Source: CAWUJT01 sp963922715 (GTDB lineage: Bacteria > Pseudomonadota > Alphaproteobacteria > Rhodobacterales > Rhodobacteraceae). Taken from it: a stretch of DNA of 16,409 bases. The stretch lies in the NCBI GenBank assembly GCA_963922715.1, contig CAWUJT010000052.1:1-16409 (forward strand), given 5' to 3'. The notes beneath the pieces were generated by a model, which worked only from the letters and a program-made list of their open reading frames with translations, did not search any database and was not told the origin of the DNA. The translations under genes were made by a program, and so were the position numbers. Within the stretch, counting starts at the first letter, position 1; each line of letters begins with the position of its first letter. Below are positions 1-7,022 of this stretch, piece by piece.

Positions 1-530
1 CCACCGCCAACGATCAGCATGCTTTGAGGTAACGCTTCAAGATTGAAGAGATCATCTGAAACCATCCCGAGGTGCGCATTGGGAAGGTCTAGCTTTAACG
101 GGCGACCACCTGTTGCGATCAAGATGTGGCGCGCTGTAATCTCTTCTCCCGTTGCCAGTGAAACCGTATGGGGATCTTTTAGGGTCGCACGTGTATCAAA
201 CGTTGTTACACCCGATTGCTCCAGAAGACTGCGATAGATGGTCTCCAGGCGATCCAGATCAGCAGACAAGAGCGCTTGGAATGTCGGCCAATCGAAGGCC
301 CCGTCTTTAATGTCCCACCCATAGGCGCGGGCCTCAGCCGGTGTTTCCCCAAAGTGACTTGCAAAAACCATAAGCTTTTTCGGCACACATCCCCGTATTA
401 CACAGGTCCCCCCCATGCGGCTTTGCTCTGCCAGGGCAACCTTTGCACCACTATCGCCCGCGGCAAGTCTTGCGGCCCGAACACCGCCAGAGCCGCCCCC
501 AATCACAAAAAGATCATAGTCGAAGGCCAT
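1..530 (-). CDS. gor: glutathione-disulfide reductase, N-terminal part (cut by window edge)
   Basis: FAD-dependent enzyme that reduces glutathione disulfide with NADPH in the cytoplasm; only about 176 N-terminal codons are in the window. Translating the minus strand gives an FAD-binding Rossmann motif GGGSGG at residues 11-16, the redox-active disulfide motif GGTCVIRGC with Cys43 and Cys48 followed by VPKK, and the ATGGRP motif near residues 139-144. The last residues (IVGG) enter the second, pyridine-nucleotide Rossmann motif. The VIRGCVPKK form after the first cysteine fits glutathione reductase rather than dihydrolipoamide dehydrogenase. Two ATGs stand in tandem (533 and 530). I chose 530 because the AAGAG ribosome site lies about 7 nt from it and the family usually begins MxFDYDLF. 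It sits 28 nt behind the rpiA stop and is probably co-transcribed with it. Confidence 0.93.
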   Translation of the reverse strand, partial: MAFDYDLFVIGGGSGGVRAARLAAGDSGAKVALAEQSRMGGTCVIRGCVPKKLMVFASHFGETPAEARAYGWDIKDGAFDWPTFQALLSADLDRLETIYRSLLEQSGVTTFDTRATLKDPHTVSLATGEEITARHILIATGGRPLKLDLPNAHLGMVSDDLFNLEALPQSMLIVGG

Positions 531-558
531 CATCGTTCTCTTTTCACATTCCGATTAT

Positions 559-1347
559 TTACTCTGAAATCGCCCCAAAGATATTATCGCCGTCATGGAT
601 ATCGACTTTTTCACGCTCAATAACACCCTTTGTGAGATCTCGTACTTCAACCATACCATCAGCGTCACCTATGATGACGGCATCACAAAGGTCTAGAAAA
701 AGCCCGTTTTCAACCACACCGGGCACCTGATTAATTGTCAAGCTGAGTGTTCTTGGGTTTTCGATCCGGCGTAAGTGCAAATCCAATATGTAATTTCCTT
801 GATCGGTCACAAACGGCTTGCCGCGATGCAACCTGAGCGTTGCCGTGCGCCCTTGGACATCCATGCTGATCAGGAATTCTTCCACCAAAGCCTTAGTCGT
901 TTGCCAGCCAAAAGGAATGACCTCTATAGGCAGTGGGAAAGCCCCCAGCGTTTCAACCTGTTTTGAAACATCGGAAATGACCACAAATTGATCAGACGCC
1001 GTTGCGATAATCTTTTCCATCAGGTGGGCACCACCACCACCTTTGATGAGGTTAAGGTTATCGTCAAACTCATCAGCCCCATCAATTGTGAGATCAAGCC
1101 ATTTAACCTCTTCCAGGGTTGTTAGCGGAATTTCGGCCTCTTTTGCCAGGGCTGTTGTGCGCGCAGATGATGAGACACCTGTGATTTTTAGCCCATCCTC
1201 CCGCACAAGCTCCCCCAAACAGCGCACCATCCACGCCGCTGTTGAGCCGCTGCCCAGGCCCACACGCATTCCGTCCTCAACAAAATCGACGGAACGTCGG
1301 GCAGCTGCATATTTTGCCATATTAATCGGATTGAGTTTTGCCGGCAT
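559..1347 (-). CDS. rpiA: ribose-5-phosphate isomerase A
   Basis: Interconverts ribose 5-phosphate and ribulose 5-phosphate in the non-oxidative pentose phosphate pathway (cytoplasm). The 262-residue product has the phosphate-binding GLGSGSTA at 30-37, DGADE at 89-93, KGGGGAHLMEK at 102-112 and VPGVVENGLF at 208-217. Asp89, Asp92, Lys102 and Glu111 correspond to the catalytic residues Asp81, Asp84, Lys94 and Glu103 of the E. coli enzyme. The frame is open upstream to 1443, but the ATG at 1347 is chosen because a GAAGGAAG ribosome site precedes it, the protein then has normal length, and the upstream extension would overlap thiN. It is the middle gene of the leftward thiN-rpiA-gor group, 35 nt after thiN. 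Confidence 0.96.
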   Translation of the reverse strand: MPAKLNPINMAKYAAARRSVDFVEDGMRVGLGSGSTAAWMVRCLGELVREDGLKITGVSSSARTTALAKEAEIPLTTLEEVKWLDLTIDGADEFDDNLNLIKGGGGAHLMEKIIATASDQFVVISDVSKQVETLGAFPLPIEVIPFGWQTTKALVEEFLISMDVQGRTATLRLHRGKPFVTDQGNYILDLHLRRIENPRTLSLTINQVPGVVENGLFLDLCDAVIIGDADGMVEVRDLTKGVIEREKVDIHDGDNIFGAISE

Positions 1348-1382
1348 GGTTGCAATGCTTCCTTCGCGCTGTAGGGTTGTTT

Positions 1383-2042
1383 TTACGGGATGAGCTTCAG
1401 ACCACGTAAAACAGATTCGATATATATATTGGGTAGAATACACAACATCCCCTTATCGTCCATCGCAAGATGAACGATTTCGCTTGTGGTCTTATTAGAG
1501 GTTCCGACACGCCCCATGGGTGAGAAGATGAGATCATCGATCGGCCATCGTAAACCACGGCTTTGTCCACGCACGGTGGCCAAAGGAAATAAGGACAGTC
1601 TTGTTCCAATGGGAAGATGAAAATCAACGGGCGCGGAAAGCGCAAAAATAACATCCATCTCTCCGACAAGAATACACGGGACACGATTAAAACACATCAA
1701 GGCGCTTAGCGTGGCCAAAGCATGATCCATCCTTTGCCCGAGAAAGCCTGCCGCCAGTATAAAAGGTGCGGTAATATTGCGCAGCGATTTCTCAAAATCG
1801 GTGCTGTCCTGATCGGCAATATAGTGAACAGAGCTTTGGGGCAATTGCATTCTGTGCTCGATTGATAGACTATCGAGATCACCGATGGTGGCGATGGGCA
1901 AATACCCTTGGTTTAAGACAAATGCAGCCCCAGAGTCAGCAGCAACAATGTTTGGCGCATATGACAAACAAAAATCAAAAGTCTCGCGGGTAACTTCGCC
2001 GCCGCCAATGAGTGTCACAGCGGTTGATTTGGTCACGATCAT
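1383..2042 (-). CDS. thiN: thiamine pyrophosphokinase
   Basis: Transfers pyrophosphate from ATP to thiamine to make thiamine diphosphate, the cofactor of transketolase and 2-oxoacid dehydrogenases. The 219-residue protein shows the family motifs in order: LIGGGE at 11-16, AADSGA at 34-39, GDLDS at 54-58, DQDSTDFEKS at 77-86 and the GxRxDHALA stretch at 102-110. A beta-rich C-terminal thiamine-binding domain follows, with GTSNKT at 180-185. The ATG is preceded by a good AAAGGAAA ribosome site about 7 nt away. It leads the leftward operon with rpiA. Pairing with a pentose-phosphate gene is sensible because transketolase needs the cofactor, but that link is inference. No TPP riboswitch signature is visible in its roughly 95-nt leader. 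Confidence 0.9.
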   Translation of the reverse strand: MIVTKSTAVTLIGGGEVTRETFDFCLSYAPNIVAADSGAAFVLNQGYLPIATIGDLDSLSIEHRMQLPQSSVHYIADQDSTDFEKSLRNITAPFILAAGFLGQRMDHALATLSALMCFNRVPCILVGEMDVIFALSAPVDFHLPIGTRLSLFPLATVRGQSRGLRWPIDDLIFSPMGRVGTSNKTTSEIVHLAMDDKGMLCILPNIYIESVLRGLKLIP

Positions 2043-2065
2043 GCCACGTTTCCTTTATTTGCCGC

Positions 2066-2091
2066 ATTTTGATAAACAATTATCGCAAAAT
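2066..2091 (-). other. interrupted inverted repeat in the thiN leader
   Basis: The arms ATTTT-GATAA (2066-2075) and TTATC-GC-AAAAT (2080-2091) are complementary apart from a two-base GC bulge, around a four-base centre. The repeat lies between the thiN start and its candidate promoter. It could be a leader hairpin (AU-rich, so weak) or a protein-binding dyad. It does not fit the FNR consensus, because the half-sites are spaced differently. Function unknown. Confidence 0.35.
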
Positions 2092-2143
2092 AGTCCTTTT
2101 TATGCCCATATTTGAATGAAATCTTATTGTTAACTGTGCGTAA

Positions 2144-2171
2144 ATTATATCATTAGATTCGCATCTGTCGC
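2144..2171 (-). promoter_or_regulatory. candidate sigma-70 promoter for thiN-rpiA-gor
   Basis: On the minus strand a perfect TATAAT (2149-2144) lies 16 bases downstream of GCGACA (2171-2166), which matches the -35 consensus at four of six positions. It would give a leader of roughly 95 nt before thiN. The same stretch read rightward holds a weaker candidate for the acidic-protein gene (TTGTTA at 2127, TATCAT at 2148), so the two transcription units may share overlapping promoter DNA. Confidence 0.4.
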
Positions 2172-2190
2172 GAAGAAAGAGTAGAATGTC

Positions 2191-4389
2191 ATGGTTGCTG
2201 ATAACAAAATTCTAACTGTATCCTATGGGACTTTTTCTTGTACTTTAGAAGGATTTGACGATCCTTTCACAACAATGAAAGACATTGCCGAATACTTTCG
2301 TGAACTTGTTGAAAATGACAGATATTTTGGAGCCGAACCGCCTACACCGAATACAGAAATGCTGACTAAAATTGCACAACGCAGATCAGGTAATACCGTC
2401 AGCGCAGAACTTAAAGAACAAACTCTTACATTGCGCAATGCCAGATCTGGCGCGGGCGCTGCTATTGCGGCGATTCACCCTAAAACAGAAAATGGAACAG
2501 CGACAGAAGAAGACACTTTTGATACGCTTTCTAGTCTCGAAACTGCGGATCATTTGGATGAAAATATCTTTGAAGAAACGTTGGACACCGTAAAGGTCGA
2601 CACCCTATCTGAGGGGCCAAATGTTGAGAACATTCTGGAAGATGTTGAAGACACACCAGAAAAAATTAACGAAGCTGCTTATAATCCTCCTCTTATCAAA
2701 GAACAATCATCTCTAAGAGAAGATGATATAGAAGCCGAGTACAATGTTCACACAGACAAAGTTCTCACAGACGCAGAAAATTCAGATCAAAAGACCTTCG
2801 AAGAAACGGCCCTTGAAGAAGACAACATCGAAGGGGAAGACATTCATGTGGGGGAAGAAACTAAGCTACCCATTACTGTCTTTGAGAACGATGATGAGAT
2901 GAAAGACATTGTTGATATTTCAAAGCTCACTGTCGGAAATCAGCCCGAGTCTTTAGATGAAAATTTCCAAGATATTCATGTTCTTGAAAATTCAGAACCA
3001 ATGGTGACTGATGCGCACTCTGCAGAAGACGAAAAAGAACAAACCGATCTGCCAGAGTATGAACAAGAAACACAAGACCATGTTAAAGTTGAAGAAAAGA
3101 GCACAGAAGATCAATCTGTTAAAGAGGTTGCGAAAAATTCAGACACGCTCGACACACCGACCGATGATACACTTCCAATTGATGATTTTGCCACTCTGAT
3201 CGAAGATGCACCTGAAGAAGAGGAAGAGGAAGAAGAGGCAGACGCGATCAGTTGGGTTTCAAATGTTTCCGAGGATCACGACCTGGAAGAGACGACAGAA
3301 ACAATCCAAGAAACTGAACAAGCTGAAACAGCGTCAATAACGTCAAAACTTGATGCCGATGAAATCATTTTTCGGGATCTTAGTAAAGAAATAGAACCAA
3401 ATGATGCTGAAATTGACAGCGAGGATACGATTAAGGCCGAAGAAGACCTGACAGCTCTTATCCCGCAAGATCAAAGTGATTTAAAGCCATCAAGACCCAT
3501 TGTTATGGTGCGTAAAGTACACAAACCGCAGACATCTGCGCCTGAAACGCCTTCAGACGTCGAAGAAGACGCAAAGCTTGAGCCTCAAGACGAAGCTGAA
3601 TTGATAGCCGAATTAAATGCAATTGAAGCGGAAGCCGGCACATCACACGAAAAACGTCACGATGTTCTCACAGCGGATGTCAATGAAGATAAAGAAGCCC
3701 TCGACAGACTTTTCACAAACACAGATAGTCGCCTTAAAGATCAAGATGCGACGAAGCGTAAAGAACATATAACGCATATGCGCGCCGCAGTTGCCGCACG
3801 TAAAGCAGATGCAGAAATAGGGGCCTCTGCATTAACGGAAACAGAAACGCAGGCAACAACCGAGGATGTATATCGTGCAGATTTTGCATCTGTTGTTAAA
3901 CCGCGCCGCGTATCAAAAGATCAACAAAAATCAAAACATCCCTCGCCACTCCTGTTGGTTTCGTCGCAAAGAATAGAGGAAAAAGCCTCTGACAAAAAAG
4001 AAAAAAACGTAAACAGCAAATATATACTGACTGAACAATCTGCTAGCGGGAAGCAAGACACAAACTTAGAACAGCAAAAAAATGAAGATGATAAAGTTTC
4101 AGCATTTCGTGACTTTGCGGCTGACATGGAAGCAAAAAATATGGACGATTTGCTAGAAGCTGCGGCAGCTTTCAACAAAGCAACCAAAGACAGTGATACG
4201 TTCACGCGCCCAGAGTTAATGCGCTTAATTGCAGCTTCTCAAGAAAGTTTCACTCGGGAAGAAGGTTTACGCAGTTTTGGAGCATTGCTTCGGGAAGGGC
4301 GCATCAAAAAAGTCAGCCGTGGGATTTTCAAACTGTCGCCCACATCAAAATACAATGACACCGCTGCACTCCAAAGCGCGTCCAAGTGA
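2191..4389 (+). CDS. long acidic, mostly disordered protein with conserved ends (Rhodobacterales family, function unknown)
   Basis: Cytoplasmic by appearance: no signal peptide or membrane segment in 732 residues. Residues 1-85 look folded (begins MVADNKILTVSYGTF, then a helical stretch DIAEYFREL and YFGAEPPTP) and contain the only cysteine I find, Cys17. Residues about 95-430 are low-complexity and extremely rich in Glu and Asp, including a run of eight Glu at 342-349. Semi-ordered blocks follow at 463-482, 504-541 (with HMRAAVAARKA) and 561-594. The C-terminal 85 residues (636-720) look folded again. They have an Ala-rich helix, then RPELMRLIAAS, then GLRSFGALLREGRIKKVSRG, which reads like the end of a winged-helix domain. 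I recall similar proteins with the same ends across Rhodobacterales, sometimes auto-labelled as chemotaxis or lipoprotein; I see no support for those names. The gene is richer in A (GAA, GAT, AAA codons) than its neighbours. It stands alone between divergent thiN and the SDR gene. Confidence 0.85.
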   Translation: MVADNKILTVSYGTFSCTLEGFDDPFTTMKDIAEYFRELVENDRYFGAEPPTPNTEMLTKIAQRRSGNTVSAELKEQTLTLRNARSGAGAAIAAIHPKTENGTATEEDTFDTLSSLETADHLDENIFEETLDTVKVDTLSEGPNVENILEDVEDTPEKINEAAYNPPLIKEQSSLREDDIEAEYNVHTDKVLTDAENSDQKTFEETALEEDNIEGEDIHVGEETKLPITVFENDDEMKDIVDISKLTVGNQPESLDENFQDIHVLENSEPMVTDAHSAEDEKEQTDLPEYEQETQDHVKVEEKSTEDQSVKEVAKNSDTLDTPTDDTLPIDDFATLIEDAPEEEEEEEEADAISWVSNVSEDHDLEETTETIQETEQAETASITSKLDADEIIFRDLSKEIEPNDAEIDSEDTIKAEEDLTALIPQDQSDLKPSRPIVMVRKVHKPQTSAPETPSDVEEDAKLEPQDEAELIAELNAIEAEAGTSHEKRHDVLTADVNEDKEALDRLFTNTDSRLKDQDATKRKEHITHMRAAVAARKADAEIGASALTETETQATTEDVYRADFASVVKPRRVSKDQQKSKHPSPLLLVSSQRIEEKASDKKEKNVNSKYILTEQSASGKQDTNLEQQKNEDDKVSAFRDFAADMEAKNMDDLLEAAAAFNKATKDSDTFTRPELMRLIAASQESFTREEGLRSFGALLREGRIKKVSRGIFKLSPTSKYNDTAALQSASK

Positions 4390-4398
4390 TCCGGATCA
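4387..4398. repeat. 12-bp perfect palindrome spanning the stop codon of the acidic-protein gene
   Basis: TGATCCGGATCA is a perfect self-complementary dozen whose first three bases are the gene's stop codon. It is followed by a weak inverted repeat, CAAAC (4410-4414) with GTTTG (4424-4428). Neither is backed by a T-tract, so neither is a convincing intrinsic terminator; a dyad-symmetric protein site is also possible. Confidence 0.4.
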
Positions 4399-4459
4399 GA
4401 TATTCATAGCAAACAAAGCGCTCGTTTGAACAACGTCGAAAAAAGATTAAATCGTCCTT

Positions 4460-5287
4460 ATGGGAAAAAGTATCTTAATTACAGGCTGTTCTTCGGGCAT
4501 CGGATATGACGCGGCACACACTCTATCCAGACGTGGCTGGCAAGTTTTTGCCGCCTGCCGCAAACAGGACGATTGTTCGCGCCTCAAGGAGGAGGGCTTG
4601 CGCAGTCTGCACATCGACTACGAGAAAGATACAACAATTCGACAGGGTCTTGACACTGTCCTATGTGAGACTGGTGGGAAATTAGACGCACTCTTTAACA
4701 ATGGTGCTTACGCGATCCCAGGGCTTGTTGAAGACCTGCCCACAGAGGCCTTGCGAAAAATTTTTGAGGCGAATTTTTTTGGATGGCATGATCTAACACG
4801 TCATGCGATCCCAGCCCTTAGGGCGTCTGGTGAGGGACGCATCGTACAATGTTCGTCTGTTCTTGGCTTTACAGCCCTACGGTTCAGAGGCGCCTATAAC
4901 GCCACAAAGTTTGCTCTTGAAGGGCTAACAGACACTCTGAGACTCGAGATGCATGACCAAAACATCAAAGTCATCTTGATTGAACCCGGCCCCATCACAA
5001 CCAAAATCCGGGAAAACTCAATTCTGCATTTTGAACGCTGGATTGATTGGAAAAATTCATATCGGAGCAGCGATTACAAGGCGGTTCTTCACCGTCTTTA
5101 TGACGCGCCCAAAGGCAAGGATACGTTTGAGCGCAATCCGGCCGCTGTGACAAAAAAACTCATACACGCTCTTGAAAGCTCACATCCCAAACCACGTTAC
5201 TATGTAACTGTGCCAACATACATAATGGGGGCGTTAAAAAGGGTGCTTTCGACACGCGGGTTTGATCGTATTTCAAGGATGCAATAG
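4460..5287 (+). CDS. short-chain dehydrogenase/reductase (SDR) family oxidoreductase
   Basis: NAD(P)-dependent oxidoreductase of the classical SDR fold, 275 residues, substrate unknown. The cofactor motif is TGCSSGIG at 8-15. NNGAY at 80-84 is a variant of the usual NNAG. The catalytic tetrad is Asn105, Ser133, Tyr146 and Lys150 (YNATK), followed by EPGPI at 175-179. Arg34, after the second strand (AACRK), suggests preference for NADP(H). The C-terminal tail beyond residue 185 is longer than in minimal SDRs and resembles the retinol/17-beta-hydroxysteroid dehydrogenase-like branch. The ribosome site before the ATG is poor. The next gene begins 28 nt downstream on the same strand, so the two are probably one transcript. 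Confidence 0.88.
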   Translation: MGKSILITGCSSGIGYDAAHTLSRRGWQVFAACRKQDDCSRLKEEGLRSLHIDYEKDTTIRQGLDTVLCETGGKLDALFNNGAYAIPGLVEDLPTEALRKIFEANFFGWHDLTRHAIPALRASGEGRIVQCSSVLGFTALRFRGAYNATKFALEGLTDTLRLEMHDQNIKVILIEPGPITTKIRENSILHFERWIDWKNSYRSSDYKAVLHRLYDAPKGKDTFERNPAAVTKKLIHALESSHPKPRYYVTVPTYIMGALKRVLSTRGFDRISRMQ

Positions 5288-5315
5288 CGGAAACACATGT
5301 TATAAGGAAATAAGA

Positions 5316-5519
5316 ATGGGACCTGATCCGTTTTTCTACATTGTTGTCGCATCGGTTGGGGTTGTGGCCATTATTGTTCTTCTGGGCCTTGGCCGATTTG
5401 GGCGGGGCCGCACAGAAGACCGGATCGCATCGAACAGATTGATGCAAGCACGTCTCATCGCGCAGTTGATCGCTATTGTTCTTATTGTAATTTATGTTTG
5501 GTTAACAGGGCGCGGATAA
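5316..5519 (+). CDS. small twin-transmembrane protein, HIG1/hypoxia-induced-domain type
   Basis: A 67-residue inner-membrane protein with two hydrophobic helices (about 8-25 and 48-63) joined by a basic loop (RFGRGRTEDR). The segment SNRLMQARLIAQ, leading into helix 2, resembles the HIG1 domain signature. In mitochondria, HIG1-domain proteins (Rcf1 and relatives) associate with cytochrome c oxidase; a role at the respiratory chain is plausible here but unproven. The ATG at 5316 has a clear TAAGGAAA ribosome site 5 nt upstream; an extension to 5262 in the same frame would lie across the end of the SDR gene and lacks such a site. Its stop is only 4 nt before the adenosyltransferase start, implying translational coupling. 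Confidence 0.85.
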   Translation: MGPDPFFYIVVASVGVVAIIVLLGLGRFGRGRTEDRIASNRLMQARLIAQLIAIVLIVIYVWLTGRG

Positions 5520-5523
5520 AGTC

Positions 5524-6096
5524 ATGGTTGTCTTGTCAAAAATTTACACCAAAACAGGCGATGCGGGGCAAACAGCACTTGGCAATGGAGACAGGGTGGA
5601 AAAATATTCACTCCGCGTCAGTGCCTATGGAACGGTGGATGAGGCCAACGCAACTATCGGATTGGCGCGCTTGCACGCTGCCGGAGATCTCGAACGTCAG
5701 CTTGCCGCCATACAGAACGATCTCTTCGATCTGGGGGCGGATCTCTGTCGCCCAAACATGGCGGAAGATACGCAAGCAGACTACACACCGCTACGTATGG
5801 TAGAAACTCAGGTAGACCGGCTTGAAAACGAGATTGATGCTATGAATACGAGGCTTGCGCCATTGCGCAGTTTTATTCTGCCAGGCGGCACCGTTACTGC
5901 CGCGCACCTACATCTGTGCCGGACGGTCACACGCCGCGCAGAGCGCCTAACCGTTGAACTCTCAGCGCACGAAGATGTAAATCCCGCTGCCATTCGATAT
6001 CTCAATCGGCTGTCAGATTGGTTTTTCGTGGCAAGCCGTATTGCCAACAACGACGGACAAGACGATGTACTTTGGGTGCCTGGAGCAAATCGCTAA
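5524..6096 (+). CDS. pduO: PduO-type ATP:cob(I)alamin adenosyltransferase
   Basis: Attaches the 5'-deoxyadenosyl group of ATP to cob(I)alamin (or the corrinoid precursor), making coenzyme B12 in the cytoplasm. The 190 residues carry the PduO-family ATP-binding N-terminus TKTGDAGQTALGNG (9-22), YGTVDEANA (35-43), FILPGG (117-122), the arginine-rich helix RTVTRRAERL (133-142) and YLNRLSDWFFVASR (159-172). This is the PduO/MMAB family, not the unrelated P-loop CobA/CobO family, although automatic annotation often says CobO. It starts 4 nt after the HIG1-type gene and lacks a strong ribosome site of its own (GGAT only), consistent with coupling. A likely client is methylmalonyl-CoA mutase or another adenosyl-B12 enzyme encoded elsewhere. 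Confidence 0.93.
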   Translation: MVVLSKIYTKTGDAGQTALGNGDRVEKYSLRVSAYGTVDEANATIGLARLHAAGDLERQLAAIQNDLFDLGADLCRPNMAEDTQADYTPLRMVETQVDRLENEIDAMNTRLAPLRSFILPGGTVTAAHLHLCRTVTRRAERLTVELSAHEDVNPAAIRYLNRLSDWFFVASRIANNDGQDDVLWVPGANR

Positions 6097-6259
6097 CAGA
6101 TGATCATCAGACGTGGTGTGGGTCAAATCGTCCCAGTTTGATGCAAAACGCGACGTCGAAGCGCAATCTCGCACTGATTTTCCACTGTCCTACTGCGTTT
6201 TGCTCCGCTACATCTTACATCAAAATATCCAAAGTTACCTACAATAAGGAGTAACGTGT

Positions 6260-7021
6260 ATGAAGGTGCTAGTCCCTGTCAAACGTGTGATCGACTACAA
6301 TGTGAAGGTCCGGGTAAAATCGGATGGAACCGGTGTAGATTTGGCAAATGTGAAGATGTCAATGAATCCGTTTGATGAAATTGCCGTTGAACAAGCGATA
6401 AGGCTTAAAGAAACGGGAGATGTGACAGAAATTGTGGCCGTTTCAATCGGTGTGACAAAAGCCCAGGAAACCCTGCGTACCGCTTTGGCGATGGGTGCAG
6501 ATCGCGCCATATTGATTGAAGCCACAGATGATGTGACGGTTGATATCGAACCTCTGGCCGTTGCCAAGCTTCTCAAAGCCGTTGTAACAGAGGAAAGTCC
6601 CGATCTCGTGCTTTGCGGCAAGCAGGCGATTGACAATGATATGAATGCAACAGGGCAAATGCTGTCCGCTCTTTTAGGATGGTCACAAGCGACGTTTGCC
6701 TCAGCTGTATCTTTAGAAGCAGATCAGGCTGTGGTCACGCGTGAGGTGGATGGCGGCTTACAGACGATCAAGGTGAAATTGCCGACAGTCATCACTGTTG
6801 ATCTGCGGTTGAATGAACCTCGTTACGCCAGTTTGCCAAATATTATGAAAGCCAAGAAAAAACCTTTGGATGTGAAAACGCCGGACGATTACGGTGTCGA
6901 CATCAGCCCAAGATTAGAGATCGTGACAACGACAGAACCACCCGCTCGGGCCGCTGGGGTCAAAGTAGCCTCTGTCGACGATCTTTTACACAAACTCAAA
7001 GATGAAGCAGGAGTGCTCTGA
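6260..7021 (+). CDS. etfB: electron transfer flavoprotein, beta subunit
   Basis: Small subunit of the soluble ETF heterodimer, which takes electrons from acyl-CoA and related dehydrogenases and passes them to ETF-ubiquinone oxidoreductase. The 253-residue protein has MKVLVPVKRV at the start, NPFDE at 36-40, the AMP-binding region CGKQAIDNDMNATGQMLS at 119-136, and the dehydrogenase recognition loop around 182-203 (RLNEPRYASLPNIMKAKKK), closely like mitochondrial ETF-beta. A strong ribosome site, AATAAGGAG, lies just upstream. The 163-nt gap before it probably holds its promoter, though I could not pick boxes with confidence. The stop is 1 nt from the etfA start, so the two are translated together. 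Confidence 0.97.
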   Translation: MKVLVPVKRVIDYNVKVRVKSDGTGVDLANVKMSMNPFDEIAVEQAIRLKETGDVTEIVAVSIGVTKAQETLRTALAMGADRAILIEATDDVTVDIEPLAVAKLLKAVVTEESPDLVLCGKQAIDNDMNATGQMLSALLGWSQATFASAVSLEADQAVVTREVDGGLQTIKVKLPTVITVDLRLNEPRYASLPNIMKAKKKPLDVKTPDDYGVDISPRLEIVTTTEPPARAAGVKVASVDDLLHKLKDEAGVL

Positions 7022-7022
7022 T

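Noticed and set aside
216..623. A 135-codon plus-strand frame across the gor/rpiA junction
   Set aside because: Opposite to two well-supported genes, with no homology that I recognise.
2071..2084. FNR/Anr box (TTGAT-N4-ATCAA) in the thiN leader
   Set aside because: One half-site looks right, but the second is not at the required spacing; the actual symmetry centre differs.
2043..2190. TPP riboswitch upstream of thiN
   Set aside because: The leader is too short and lacks the CTGAGA and ACCTGA-type conserved elements.
6099..6108. Palindrome GATGATCATC just after the adenosyltransferase stop
   Set aside because: Ten bases with no spacer, no T-tract and no second copy nearby; compatible with chance.
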